Part shown: positions 26,098-34,751 of the stretch, one piece after another
Layout: every line of letters starts with the position of its first letter
How positions within the stretch are numbered: the stretch's first letter is position 1
Source of the DNA: Rhodoflexus caldus
GTDB lineage: Bacteria; Bacteroidota; Bacteroidia; Cytophagales; Thermoflexibacteraceae
Direction of reading: 5' to 3'
DNA: 64,000 nt
Assembly (NCBI RefSeq): GCF_021206925.1
Contig: NZ_JAJPRF010000001.1
Location: 455,425 to 519,424 of the forward strand
The notes under the pieces: model-generated
Seen by the model: only the letters and a program-made list of their open reading frames with translations
Told to the model about the DNA's origin: nothing
Database searches by the model: none
Program-made: the position numbers and the translations under genes

Positions 26098-28017
26098 TCA
26101 CTTGGCAGCCTTATTGTCCGCATCGTCATTGGTCAGGTATTTCAGGATTTTTTCGCGAAGGAATTGCTTGTCAAACGGCTTGGCGATAAAGTCGTCCATA
26201 CCGGCAGCCATGCATCGGTCTACCTCGCCTTTGAGTGCCGAGGCAGTCATTGCAATTATCGGGATGGCGGCTTTGCTGCGGTCTTCTAACCGACGGATGC
26301 TTTGTGCTGCCTTGTAGCCGTCCATTTCAGGCATTTGCACATCCATTAAAACGAGGTCATAATTATTGCGACTGACTTCTTCGACCGCCTCTCGTCCATT
26401 GCCGACAACGGTTGCTTCCATGCCCCATTTTTTGAGCAGTGCAGTAACCAATACCTGATTGAACTCATTGTCTTCTGCCAACAAAATACGCGCAAAGGCA
26501 GGGCGCTCCGATTCCATAGGAGTACCGGAGGGTTGAGGCGATTGAATGATGGCCGGCGCTGTTTCGGCCGCTTTGCCAAACCCCATCCGGAAAGTAAATT
26601 TACTGCCTATGCCCGGCTTGCTTTGGAGGTGGATAGTACCGCCTTGTAACTCAACCAATTGCTTGCAAATAGAAAGCCCCAAACCTGTACCACCATACTT
26701 GCGCGCCGTATCGCTGCTGGCCTGTGTGAATGTCTCAAAAATTTGTTCGTGCATATCCTCCGGAATACCTATGCCGGTGTCTTGTACAAACAATTCCAGA
26801 TGGATTTTATCCCCTGATGAGTCCAACAGCGTAGCACCGATGGTTATGCTCCCCTGCTCGGTAAACTTAATGGCATTGCTGAATAGATTGACCAAAATCT
26901 GATTCAGCCGAACGGGGTCGCCTATAAAAACGGCCGGTATTTGCTCATCAATAATCACGTGAATGGACAACCCTTTGGCATCGGCTTTGGGTTTGTGCGA
27001 AACCACTAAATTCTGGATGATAGTTCGCAGATTAATCGGGCGCTTTTCAAACGTCATTTTACCCGACGCAATTTTGGATAAGTCCAAAATATCGTTGATA
27101 ATCACCAGCAGGTGCTCCGATGAACTGCGGATAATCTCGAGATATTCGCGCTGCATAGATGTCAGGCGAGTATCGAGCAAAAGGTCTGTCATTCCTATAA
27201 CGGCATTCATCGGTGTACGAATTTCGTGGCTCATGTTGGCCAGAAACTGTTCTTTGGCTTTGGATGAGTTTTCGGCTTGTTCTTTGGCAAGAAGAATTGC
27301 ATCATTTTGCTGTTTGATGCGTGCCAACATCTCATTGAAATTATCCAATAGAACGCCTATTTCATCGGTGCGATGGCCCAAATTAGGAGCAGACAGGGTG
27401 TAATCATAGTTGTGGGAGATGCGCCGGGTCATAGCTGCCAGCGACAAAAGAGGCTCGGAAATGGCCTTTTGCAATCGTGAAGCCAACAAGAAAGACAACC
27501 CCAGCGCTATCAGAAAAACAATGCCAAACACATTGCGATACTGCCGTGCACGCACATAAAGTGGTGCAAGCTCGGAACGAATATATACCTCTCCCTCTTT
27601 TACGCCTTCATCGCTTACATAGCGTTTGTGTATTTCCAGAGAGTTTCCCAAAAGGTTAAAACTCACCTCCTTGTCGGCGGGCAATCGCAAAGTATTGTTT
27701 ACTATGTTACTATCGCGACGGTAGTCAAAAAAAAGTTGTCCGGCACTGTCATAAATAGCGACGGTTGTAATATTAGGCTCGCCAAGCATTGCTGCGCGCA
27801 CATTGCGCTGTACGCGGGAGAGCGTATTATAGCGAACCAAGTCTTTGTTCTTTTCGTGTATTTGCAGTGCCTTTTGCTCCAACTGAGCACGCATTTCATC
27901 TTCTTTATTGAAAAAATCGAACACAAAAAGCACAGACATTGCCGACAGCAGTGTTATGGTGCTGACCAATAAGGCAATGCTGGTAATTTTGTACTTAATC
28001 GATATATTTTCAAACAT
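26098..28017 (-). CDS. Hybrid sensor histidine kinase/response regulator
   Basis: The protein has 639 residues from the ATG at 28015-28017; an in-frame ATG at 28086 would add 23 residues but is less likely. TM1 lies at about 12-35, followed by a periplasmic CHASE8-like domain of about 120 residues, TM2 at about 163-182, HAMP, and then HisKA with [19 protein letters not shown] (phosphoacceptor His). HATPase_c follows ([22 protein letters not shown]). The C-terminal receiver has its phosphoacceptor Asp in [15 protein letters not shown]. The BarA-like layout needs a separate Hpt protein, which is not nearby. The signal is unknown. Confidence 0.93.
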   Translation of the reverse strand: MFENISIKYKITSIALLVSTITLLSAMSVLFVFDFFNKEDEMRAQLEQKALQIHEKNKDLVRYNTLSRVQRNVRAAMLGEPNITTVAIYDSAGQLFFDYRRDSNIVNNTLRLPADKEVSFNLLGNSLEIHKRYVSDEGVKEGEVYIRSELAPLYVRARQYRNVFGIVFLIALGLSFLLASRLQKAISEPLLSLAAMTRRISHNYDYTLSAPNLGHRTDEIGVLLDNFNEMLARIKQQNDAILLAKEQAENSSKAKEQFLANMSHEIRTPMNAVIGMTDLLLDTRLTSMQREYLEIIRSSSEHLLVIINDILDLSKIASGKMTFEKRPINLRTIIQNLVVSHKPKADAKGLSIHVIIDEQIPAVFIGDPVRLNQILVNLFSNAIKFTEQGSITIGATLLDSSGDKIHLELFVQDTGIGIPEDMHEQIFETFTQASSDTARKYGGTGLGLSICKQLVELQGGTIHLQSKPGIGSKFTFRMGFGKAAETAPAIIQSPQPSGTPMESERPAFARILLAEDNEFNQVLVTALLKKWGMEATVVGNGREAVEEVSRNNYDLVLMDVQMPEMDGYKAAQSIRRLEDRSKAAIPIIAMTASALKGEVDRCMAAGMDDFIAKPFDKQFLREKILKYLTNDDADNKAAK

Positions 28018-28072
28018 CGAGGGAACGTTTATAACAGAAACGGTTTTGAGCAATAAAACATTTACTTTTCTT

Positions 28073-28270
28073 ATGAACGAAAGCACTTTCTCAAAAATTG
28101 TTTACGGGCTGCTGATATTATTTGTTATCGGCACAAGCAGCTGTCAGCGACGCTCCCATTGTCCTCACTACATGACCCCAAAGGAGTGGCAAGACAACTA
28201 TAACAAAAAGATTGAAAAAGATGCAGCAATCAATAAAAGAAAGCGCGACCAGCCCGGCAAACGGCGATAA
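28073..28270 (+). CDS. Small predicted lipoprotein
   Basis: This 65-residue protein is read from the ATG at 28073; a longer in-frame reading from 27908 overlaps the divergent kinase gene and is rejected. It has a short charged N-terminus, a hydrophobic stretch and a lipobox (FVIGTSSC), so Cys21 or so would be lipidated. The mature part is about 45 residues, Cys-His rich at first ([10 protein letters not shown]) and then strongly basic ([11 protein letters not shown]). The function is not recognised. Confidence 0.6.
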   Translation: MNESTFSKIVYGLLILFVIGTSSCQRRSHCPHYMTPKEWQDNYNKKIEKDAAINKRKRDQPGKRR

Positions 28271-28351
28271 AACCGCTGCAACTCACAAAAAGCAGACTAA
28301 ATTGGCGTACTTTTGAAACGATATTACACTTAAACACAATCTGCTACCATC

Positions 28352-29206
28352 ATGAAAAATCTGCGTATGAAGCATTTTGTATTTACGCTCATGGCCATTG
28401 CCACTGTCGTAACTGCAAAAGCCCAACTAAACACACCACAACCAAGCCCTGCTGCCAAAATTTCTCAGGCAGTCGGTTTAGGCGAAATTACCGTTTCTTA
28501 CTCGCGCCCGTCCATGAAAGGCCGCGTTATTTTCGGCGACCTTGTTCCGTATGGTGCCTTGTGGCGCACAGGTGCTAATGCCGCCACGAAGTTTACTTTT
28601 TCCGAAGATGTAACCATTGGCGGAAAAACTGTTCCCAAAGGCGACTACTCACTGTTTACCATCCCTAACCAAAACAGTTGGGTTATCATCTTTAACAAAA
28701 ATGCCACTGCGCAAACCAACAACTACAAACAAGAAGAAGATGTAGTGCGATTCGAAGTGAAGCCTGAGTCGCTGCCAACCCCTGTTGAATCGTTCACCAT
28801 CAACTTTGCTGATGTAAAACCCAACAGTGCGGTAGTGGAAATTATGTGGGAAAAAACTGCCGTTCGTTTCCGCATTGAAACCGAAGTAGACAGCAAAGTA
28901 ATGGCACAAATTCAGCGCGCCTTAGACCCTAAGAAAGATGCCGGTTTGTACTACCAAATTGCCAGCTATCTGTACGACAACAACAAAGACCAAGTACTGG
29001 CATATGACCTGATTACCAAGTCGGTAGATATGCAGCCCCAATATTGGACAGTACACCTGAAAGCAAAAATTGAGTATAAGCTCGGCAAATTCAAGGAAGC
29101 AATTGCCACTGCCGAGCGCTCGATGGCTATGGCAAAAGAAGCAGGCAACAACGACTATGTGCGCCTGAACGAAAAACTGATTGCCGAGGCTAAAAAAGGC
29201 AAATAG
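28352..29206 (+). CDS. DUF2911 secreted protein
   Basis: This 284-residue protein has a signal peptide (ending VVTAKAQ) and a DUF2911 domain at about 40-190, marked by SYSRPSMKGRVIFGDLVPYG and LWRTGANAATKFTF. The C-terminal 80 residues are helical and TPR-like (YWTVHLKAKIEYKLGKFKEA). DUF2911 proteins are common in Bacteroidota and their role is unknown. The start may also be Met6 (28367). A perfect terminator follows. Confidence 0.9.
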   Translation: MKNLRMKHFVFTLMAIATVVTAKAQLNTPQPSPAAKISQAVGLGEITVSYSRPSMKGRVIFGDLVPYGALWRTGANAATKFTFSEDVTIGGKTVPKGDYSLFTIPNQNSWVIIFNKNATAQTNNYKQEEDVVRFEVKPESLPTPVESFTINFADVKPNSAVVEIMWEKTAVRFRIETEVDSKVMAQIQRALDPKKDAGLYYQIASYLYDNNKDQVLAYDLITKSVDMQPQYWTVHLKAKIEYKLGKFKEAIATAERSMAMAKEAGNNDYVRLNEKLIAEAKKGK

Positions 29207-29229
29207 GTTAAGTATCGTACTCCCATAAA

Positions 29230-29270
29230 AATCCCGACGGTTTTTGGAACATTGTCGGGATTTTGCTTTT
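29230..29270 (+). terminator. Terminator after the DUF2911 gene
   Basis: A 9-bp stem (AATCCCGAC/GTCGGGATT) with a 15-nt loop and a TTTTGCTTTTT tail, 23 bp after the stop. It also faces the convergent kinase gene, whose stop is 7 bp further. Confidence 0.75.
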
Positions 29271-29276
29271 TAAGCA

Positions 29277-30719
29277 TCAGAACTTCAAAATAAAATCCGT
29301 ACCCTCGCCTACTACCGAATGAGCCGTCAATGTGCCCCTGTGTGAGCGCATGATTTGGCGCGAAAGGCTCAAACCAATGCCCGAGCCTGATTTTTTGGTG
29401 GTAAAAAACGGAATAAAAATGCGCTCCAATGCGTCGGGGTCTATGCCCGGCCCGTTGTCGCGCACCATAATGAACGGATGGCTTTTTTCATCAAATCGAG
29501 CCAGCAAAATAATGCGACGACCATTTTCCCGTTCCACATCCGCAAGCGCCTGAATGGCATTTTTAACAATATTGATGAGCACCTGCTCTATCATCTCGCG
29601 GTCAGCCGTAATCACTAAGGACTGCGGCTCTACCTCAACCTGACATTTTACGTCATTGGCTTTCATTTCAGGCTCCATCAGCGTAACCACGTGTGCAAAT
29701 ATTTCGGCAACCGGCACATTTTTGAACTGAGGGATTGGCACGTGCGTAAGGTTGCGGAAGTCGCTGACAAAGCGAATCAGCCCCTCGCTGCGCCGCTGAA
29801 TGGTTTTGATAGCCATTTGCATATCTTCCAAGTCTTCGGGGCGCAACTGTCCGCTGTTTTCCTGCAAATATTCCACTTCGCCTTCCAGCGTGCTTGCCAG
29901 CGATGAAATCGGTGTTACCGAGTTCATAATTTCATGGGTCAGTACGCGGATGAGTTTCTGCCATGCGTCCATTTCCTGCTCTTCCAGTTCGTTGTGGATG
30001 TTTTGCAGGGTGATGAGTTTGTATTCTTTGCCTTGCAGATTGAGCTCTATGGCATACATTGCCAGTTGGATAATTTCCGCGCCGTGTACAATTTTAATCA
30101 GGTCGCGGTTGCCTGTGCGCAGCCGTATAAACTTTTCCACCAGCTCGGGGCTGAATGTGCCAAGTTCTTGCACATTGCGAACGCTGCCCGTAATTTTAAA
30201 CAGACGCTTGGCAGCAGTATTCATAATTTGCACGTTCCCCATGGCATCAAACGATACCAACCCGATGCCGATATGATGAATAATGGTTTTCAGGTACTGA
30301 TAGTGCGCTTCTTTGTCGCTGCGGATTTCTCTGAAATGGCTGATAACATTGTTAAAGGCTGCTGCAAGTTCCTGAAAAGTTTCGCCTTCGGTGGCAGGGC
30401 GATAGTGATAAGAAAAATCGTCGTAGCGAATGGCATTCAGGAAGTGAATCACTTCGCGATTGGTATTTTCCACCTTGCGAATGAGCCAAAGTGTTTGGGC
30501 GATAATCAGGCCGCCCAGCCCAAGCCCCGTGATAGCATAACCGGACTGTCCGATAACACCGGTAAATGCGAAAATGGTGGCTGAAAGTGCCCCCACACGC
30601 AGGAAAATATTGGTTCGGAAATCATTTAACCGGATGTTGCGTTCCTTCAGCCAGTTGTTGATTTGCTGACCGGCACTGCGCACCGCAGGATGTCCCCTAA
30701 AACGCTCTATCAGGCTCAT
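29277..30719 (-). CDS. Sensor histidine kinase, NtrY-like
   Basis: This 480-residue protein has two closely spaced membrane helices (about 42-82) with almost no periplasmic loop, a HAMP-like linker, a PAS domain at about 140-235 (IGLVSFDAMGNVQIMNTAAK), HisKA with VLTHEIMNSVTPIS, and HATPase_c (MVRDNGPGIDPDALERIF, GSGIGLSLSRQIM). The THEIMN H-box and layout match the NtrY-type kinases of Bacteroidota, often paired with sigma-54 activators, but no regulator is adjacent. The start codon lies 1 bp after the mltG stop, so the two are one operon. Confidence 0.9.
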   Translation of the reverse strand: MSLIERFRGHPAVRSAGQQINNWLKERNIRLNDFRTNIFLRVGALSATIFAFTGVIGQSGYAITGLGLGGLIIAQTLWLIRKVENTNREVIHFLNAIRYDDFSYHYRPATEGETFQELAAAFNNVISHFREIRSDKEAHYQYLKTIIHHIGIGLVSFDAMGNVQIMNTAAKRLFKITGSVRNVQELGTFSPELVEKFIRLRTGNRDLIKIVHGAEIIQLAMYAIELNLQGKEYKLITLQNIHNELEEQEMDAWQKLIRVLTHEIMNSVTPISSLASTLEGEVEYLQENSGQLRPEDLEDMQMAIKTIQRRSEGLIRFVSDFRNLTHVPIPQFKNVPVAEIFAHVVTLMEPEMKANDVKCQVEVEPQSLVITADREMIEQVLINIVKNAIQALADVERENGRRIILLARFDEKSHPFIMVRDNGPGIDPDALERIFIPFFTTKKSGSGIGLSLSRQIMRSHRGTLTAHSVVGEGTDFILKF

Positions 30720-30720
30720 A

Positions 30721-31764
30721 CTACTTCATAATGCCCGCGCGATTCAGTGCATCGCGGTAGCGGGCAGCATTTTTCAGGTGTTCATCAAAAGTCTCGGCAA
30801 AGGCATGGTAGCCGCTGAAATCCTCTTTGGCACAAAAAAACATGTACCTATGTTTTTCGGGATTCAAAGTGGCCTCAATTGCCTGCAAAGGCGGCACGTT
30901 GATAGGGCCGGGCGGCAGGCCTGTGTACAAATAGGTATTGTACGGCGAATCGTACTTCAAATCATTGAAAGACAAGCGCTTGATGTTAAAATTGCCTATG
31001 GCAAATACTACCGTTGGGTCTGCCTGTAATTTTTCGTTAGCATTCAGGCGGTTGAGGTAAACCCCCGCAATTCGCGGTGCTTCGTCGCGCTTTTTGGTTT
31101 CAGCCTCTACGATAGAAGCCAAAATGGAAACCTGTACAGGAGTCAAACCAAGCGCATCGGCTTTGGCTTTGCGCTCTGCCGTCCAAAATTTTTCATATTC
31201 CCGATGCATTTTTTTGAGCAGCTCTTCTTCGGACGTATTCCAGTACATCTCGTAGGTGTTGGGAATGAACATTGCCGGAATAGTTGCAGTATCAAAACCA
31301 TATGCAGCTACAACCGCAGGGTTGTTGAGCATTTGCAACAGTCGGGCAGAGTCTGCCATCAGATGCCGCGTGATGCGGCCTGCTAAGTCTTTTTTAACAC
31401 GCACGTTGTTGAAAGTTACGCGCACGGGGTCTTGTGCACCGCTGCGCAGTTTGCGCACGGCAGCCAAATTGTTCATGCCTGCTTTCATGACGTAGCGCCC
31501 CGGCTTTACGCGCCCCGCATCCTGATATTTCAGCATTTTGGCAACAAATCGAAAAGAAATTTCATCATTGAGAAACGCTCCTTTTTTGAGTGAATCCATC
31601 ACCTGTTCAAAACCTGCACCGGGCGGGATGTACAATGCCTTATCCTTTTTATCAATCAGAAAATTAGCGGCAAAAAAAAGCTGATAGAAATACAAGCTGA
31701 ATACGGAAGCCAAAACCGACAAACCGATAAAAATGCCGGCGATGATTTTTGTTTTCTTGTTCAT
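30721..31764 (-). CDS. mltG: Endolytic murein transglycosylase MltG
   Basis: This 347-residue protein has an N-terminal membrane anchor (about residues 7-30), a LysM-like subdomain (YIPPGAGFEQVMDSLKKGAF) and the YceG fold. The latter has the catalytic Glu in ILASIVEAETKKRDEAPRIA and the conserved YLNRLNANEKLQADPTVVFA and PYNTYLYTGLPPGPINVPP. MltG cuts nascent glycan strands near the membrane and sets their length. It is the first gene of a pair with the NtrY-like kinase. Confidence 0.95.
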   Translation of the reverse strand: MNKKTKIIAGIFIGLSVLASVFSLYFYQLFFAANFLIDKKDKALYIPPGAGFEQVMDSLKKGAFLNDEISFRFVAKMLKYQDAGRVKPGRYVMKAGMNNLAAVRKLRSGAQDPVRVTFNNVRVKKDLAGRITRHLMADSARLLQMLNNPAVVAAYGFDTATIPAMFIPNTYEMYWNTSEEELLKKMHREYEKFWTAERKAKADALGLTPVQVSILASIVEAETKKRDEAPRIAGVYLNRLNANEKLQADPTVVFAIGNFNIKRLSFNDLKYDSPYNTYLYTGLPPGPINVPPLQAIEATLNPEKHRYMFFCAKEDFSGYHAFAETFDEHLKNAARYRDALNRAGIMK

Positions 31765-31827
31765 GGATGCGTGAATGCTTCCTCAAATATAAGCAGTTGA
31801 GCAGATTAAGACGTGCTTTTCAAGAAC

Positions 31828-31863
31828 GTTGCACGCGCCGTTGCACGCGCCGTTGCACGCGCT
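31828..31863. repeat. Three tandem 12-bp repeats
   Basis: The unit GTTGCACGCGCC occurs three times in a row (31828-31839, 31840-31851, 31852-31863, the last two bases diverged). It lies in the 270-bp gap between mltG and fabF, about 64 bp upstream of the mltG start. Confidence 0.8.
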
Positions 31864-31888
31864 ACAATTTTTGGCAGATATACACAAG

Positions 31889-31920
31889 CCCGACAGGTTT
31901 TAGCAATCTGTCGGGTTTTA
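31889..31920 (+). terminator. Hairpin with T-rich tail between fabF and mltG
   Basis: An 8-bp stem (CCCGACAG/CTGTCGGG) with an 11-nt loop. The T-rich tail (TTTTA) is on the plus strand, where no gene ends, so it may work as a weak bidirectional terminator for fabF or belong to a dispersed hairpin family similar to 10541-10571 and 41801-41833. Confidence 0.4.
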
Positions 31921-32034
31921 AATAACTGTTTTTTTTCAACAATTAAAAACGGCGAGCCACTTGATTACCACAAGACCGCAAAAACTTCGTGGTCTTGTAG
32001 AGAAGTAACATCAGGTAATGTAGTGAGCTTTTGC

Positions 32035-33279
32035 TTATCCGCGATATTTGGCAAACAACACCGTAGCAATGTGTCCGCCAAAGCCGAATGTGTTGCTCAT
32101 GGCATAGTTCACTTCTTTGGCAACTGCTTTGCCCAGCGGAAAATGGAACAGGTCTTTGTACTCAGGTTCTATTTCTGTTGTGTTAATGGTAGGCGGTATC
32201 AGGTTGTGAACAATACTTAGGATAGATGCAATAGCCTCCACGGCACCGGCTGCCCCCAGCAAATGCCCCGTCATGGATTTGGTGGCGCTGATGCTAAGGT
32301 TTTGATTCGCTCCGAAAACGCGCAGTGCAGCTTTTAATTCGCTGATATCGCCCAATGGGGTAGAGGTAGCGTGCGTGTTCAGATAGTCCACCTGATGAGG
32401 AGCGATACCGGCCTCTTCCAGCGCTGCCATCATGCCCAAGTAAGCACCTTCGCCTTCGGGGTGCGTTCCTGTCAGATGGTAAGCATCGGCTGCTGCGCCG
32501 CCGCCTACAACTTCTGCTATAATGGGCGCATTTCGCCTTTTGGCATGTTCTAATTCTTCCAGCACCAGCGCGCCCGCACCTTCACCCATAACAAAGCCAT
32601 CGCGGGTTACGTCAAACGGACGTGAGGCTGTTGCTGCATTTTCATTATTGGTAGAAAGCGCCTTGGCTGCATTGAACCCGCCAATGGCACTTTCCGTAAT
32701 CGGAGCTTCCGAACCGCCGGTAATCACCATATCGGCTTTATTCCATTTGATGTAGTTAAACGCCTCAATAATGGCACTTGTGGAAGTAGCACAGGCAGAA
32801 ACAGTGGTGAAATTCACACCGCGCAGGCCGTATTTGATGGAAATAATCCCCGAAGCGATGTCCACAATCATTTTAGGAATGAAAAAGGGGCTGAATCGCG
32901 GTGTGCCGTCGCCTTTGACAAACTCTGTAACCTGCTCCTGAAAAGTCTGGATACCGCCGTTGCCCGAACCCCAGATAACACCGATGCGGTCGCGGTTGAG
33001 TTGCTCAAAGTCTATTGCGGCATTTTTAATAGCCTGCTCGGCGGCAATCAGCGCATACTGCGTAAACATATCGTAGCGCTTTGCCTCCGACTTTTCAATA
33101 AAATCCAGCGGATTAAAGTTTTTCAGTTCACAGGCAAACCGTGTTTTAAACTTACTTGCGTCAAATTTGGTGATAGGCCCCGCACCGCTCTCTCCGTTCA
33201 CCAAGCCATTCCAAAAGTCCGCCACATTATTGCCTAAGGGAGTCAGCGCTCCCATACCTGTTACAACTACTCTTCTCAT
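32035..33279 (-). CDS. fabF: 3-oxoacyl-[acyl-carrier-protein] synthase II
   Basis: This 414-residue condensing enzyme elongates acyl-ACP with malonyl-ACP in fatty-acid synthesis. The Cys-His-His triad is intact: Cys163 in TVSACATSTSAI, His in NTHATSTPLGD, His in KSMTGHLLGAAGAVE, plus the C-terminal AMSNTFGFGGHIATVLF. It lies 7 bp downstream of a TetR-type gene on the same strand. No acpP or other fab gene is adjacent, so this is probably a second or specialised FabF. Confidence 0.95.
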   Translation of the reverse strand: MRRVVVTGMGALTPLGNNVADFWNGLVNGESGAGPITKFDASKFKTRFACELKNFNPLDFIEKSEAKRYDMFTQYALIAAEQAIKNAAIDFEQLNRDRIGVIWGSGNGGIQTFQEQVTEFVKGDGTPRFSPFFIPKMIVDIASGIISIKYGLRGVNFTTVSACATSTSAIIEAFNYIKWNKADMVITGGSEAPITESAIGGFNAAKALSTNNENAATASRPFDVTRDGFVMGEGAGALVLEELEHAKRRNAPIIAEVVGGGAAADAYHLTGTHPEGEGAYLGMMAALEEAGIAPHQVDYLNTHATSTPLGDISELKAALRVFGANQNLSISATKSMTGHLLGAAGAVEAIASILSIVHNLIPPTINTTEIEPEYKDLFHFPLGKAVAKEVNYAMSNTFGFGGHIATVLFAKYRG

Positions 33280-33286
33280 AAATATT

Positions 33287-33844
33287 TCAGGGATGAATTG
33301 TCAAATCGTTTAAAATGCTTTGGCAGATAAGGTCAAAATCTTGCTCACCGGTTAGGCGTACCAGTTGCAGCGCAGCCAGCAAATTGGTGATAATCAGCAG
33401 CGCTTTGCTTCGCGGCGGCATGTCAAAAACTATTTCGCCATTCTCCCGCCCCTGAGCCAGCACTTCGGTCAGCCAGTTCAGCGTGCGGTCGGTCAGTTGC
33501 TGCAATGCAACCTTCACAGGCTCTTCCACCGTGTGCAGGTCGGTAGCCAGCGAACCTATCACGCAAACCTGCCCGGCGGATTGATACCATTTGTACACCT
33601 TCGTAAACGCATCCAATTGCTCTAATGCGGGCTTGCCTGCCAATTGATGTATCAATTGTTCCAATCGGCGCATATGTTCCTGCACCACTGCCACCGCCAG
33701 CAATGTTTTTGTCGGAAAATAGTAATGAATAGAGGATGTTTTAATCCCAATGACCGCGGAAATATCTTTGTAGCTGAAAGCATTAAAGCCCTTGTCGCGG
33801 ATGAAGCCGTCAGCCGTTTGCACAATAAGTTCACGCGTATTCAT
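33287..33844 (-). CDS. TetR-family transcriptional regulator
   Basis: This 185-residue protein begins with an N-terminal TetR helix-turn-helix (LIVQTADGFIRDKGFNAFSY, then DISAVIGIKTSSIHYYFPTK) and has a helical ligand domain after residue 60. It precedes fabF in the same operon. A perfect 7-4-7 palindrome overlies its own promoter (33878-33895), so it probably represses itself and fabF until a ligand, perhaps an acyl-CoA or fatty acid, is bound. The ligand is inference. Confidence 0.93.
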   Translation of the reverse strand: MNTRELIVQTADGFIRDKGFNAFSYKDISAVIGIKTSSIHYYFPTKTLLAVAVVQEHMRRLEQLIHQLAGKPALEQLDAFTKVYKWYQSAGQVCVIGSLATDLHTVEEPVKVALQQLTDRTLNWLTEVLAQGRENGEIVFDMPPRSKALLIITNLLAALQLVRLTGEQDFDLICQSILNDLTIHP

Positions 33845-33868
33845 TGGCAGGAATCACTATTCGGGGCG

Positions 33869-33876
33869 CAAATATA
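33869..33876 (-). promoter_or_regulatory. -7 element of the tetR-fabF promoter
   Basis: TATATTTG on the minus strand matches TAnnTTTG, 25 bp before the TetR ATG and directly next to the palindromic operator. Confidence 0.65.
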
Positions 33877-33877
33877 T

Positions 33878-33895
33878 CTACCTATGAGTAGGTAG
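33878..33895. promoter_or_regulatory. Predicted TetR operator
   Basis: CTACCTA-TGAG-TAGGTAG is a perfect inverted repeat of 7-bp arms. It sits 1 bp upstream of the -7 element in the region between -33 and -7, where a bound repressor would block polymerase. Confidence 0.75.
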
Positions 33896-33971
33896 GCAAG
33901 TATTTTAAAAAAATCGGTTCGGTGGAAGTTTTCAAAGCCGCCGAACCGATAAATCGGGAGAGGTAGTTTAC

Positions 33972-34670
33972 TTAATTGGCCGGCCGTATTTTTTGCAACA
34001 GGGAAGCATGTGCCCGCAAAATTTCGGGATTGCCCTTGTAGCGCACATTGCCGATACCGGAAGAATTTACTTCCATTTGCTTACGCACATTAATTTCTAT
34101 GTTGCCGATGCCATCCATGGAGATATCGACAGTATCGCTTTCCAACTGAAAGGCTCGGTAGTTGCCTATGCCGCTTTGTCGCACAATCTGTTGGGCAGCT
34201 TTTCCGCTGACTTCCGTATTACCTACGCCGCGCACGCGCATGTCCAGCGTTTGAACGTCCACTTTCAGGTACATATTACCCGCACCGTTCGTTTCTACAA
34301 TCAACTTTTCGCTGCGGATAGTATCCTTGTTGCGGATGACGTAAGCACCCTTGGCCGTTAGTTCGTGCAATTCGCGGCAAGTAATTGTCAGAAGCACTCT
34401 GCGCGATTCGCGGTAGTCGTAATCATTGCGCCGATGTTCAACATACAAGCGGCCGTGGCGCATCTCTGTTATTACATCCGACAGCACGGAAGTGCCGCGG
34501 GCTTCAATGTGAACCGTGTGTTCTTCTCCTTGAATCAGTTCTACTTCAAAGGGGCCTTTGAGCTCGACGGCATTGAAAGTATCTAACCGACGCGTTTCTT
34601 CATCGGCACCCGTAAAGGCCGAAAAAAACAAAGAGGAGACAATAATGAGCGAGGCGAGTATTTGTTCCAT
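33972..34670 (-). CDS. DUF2807 (GIN domain) secreted protein
   Basis: The protein has 232 residues from the ATG at 34668-34670, which gives a signal peptide (MEQILASLIIVSSLFFSAFT); an upstream start at 34712 is not favoured. The body is a repetitive right-handed beta-helix typical of DUF2807/auto-transporter head GIN domains (VELKGPFEVELIQGEEHTVH, then repeated Gly-Ile/Val-Gly-Asn turns such as GIGNIEINVR). It is probably periplasmic or surface-exposed. The function is unknown. Confidence 0.88.
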   Translation of the reverse strand: MEQILASLIIVSSLFFSAFTGADEETRRLDTFNAVELKGPFEVELIQGEEHTVHIEARGTSVLSDVITEMRHGRLYVEHRRNDYDYRESRRVLLTITCRELHELTAKGAYVIRNKDTIRSEKLIVETNGAGNMYLKVDVQTLDMRVRGVGNTEVSGKAAQQIVRQSGIGNYRAFQLESDTVDISMDGIGNIEINVRKQMEVNSSGIGNVRYKGNPEILRAHASLLQKIRPAN

Positions 34671-34751
34671 GACGATGAAGGTTTTTGTTTTCACCGTAAA
34701 GGATAGCCGCACCTTGGTAAAGGTTGCTTTTTGGCTTAAAAAATTACCTGT

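Noticed and set aside
27908..28072. N-terminal extension of the small lipoprotein frame
   Set aside because: It overlaps the start of the divergent kinase and would place the lipobox in mid-protein; the ATG at 28073 gives a normal lipoprotein signal.
31813..32220. Plus-strand reading frame across the 12-bp repeats and into fabF
   Set aside because: Its sequence is the translated repeat (VARAVARA) followed by antisense fabF, without family features.
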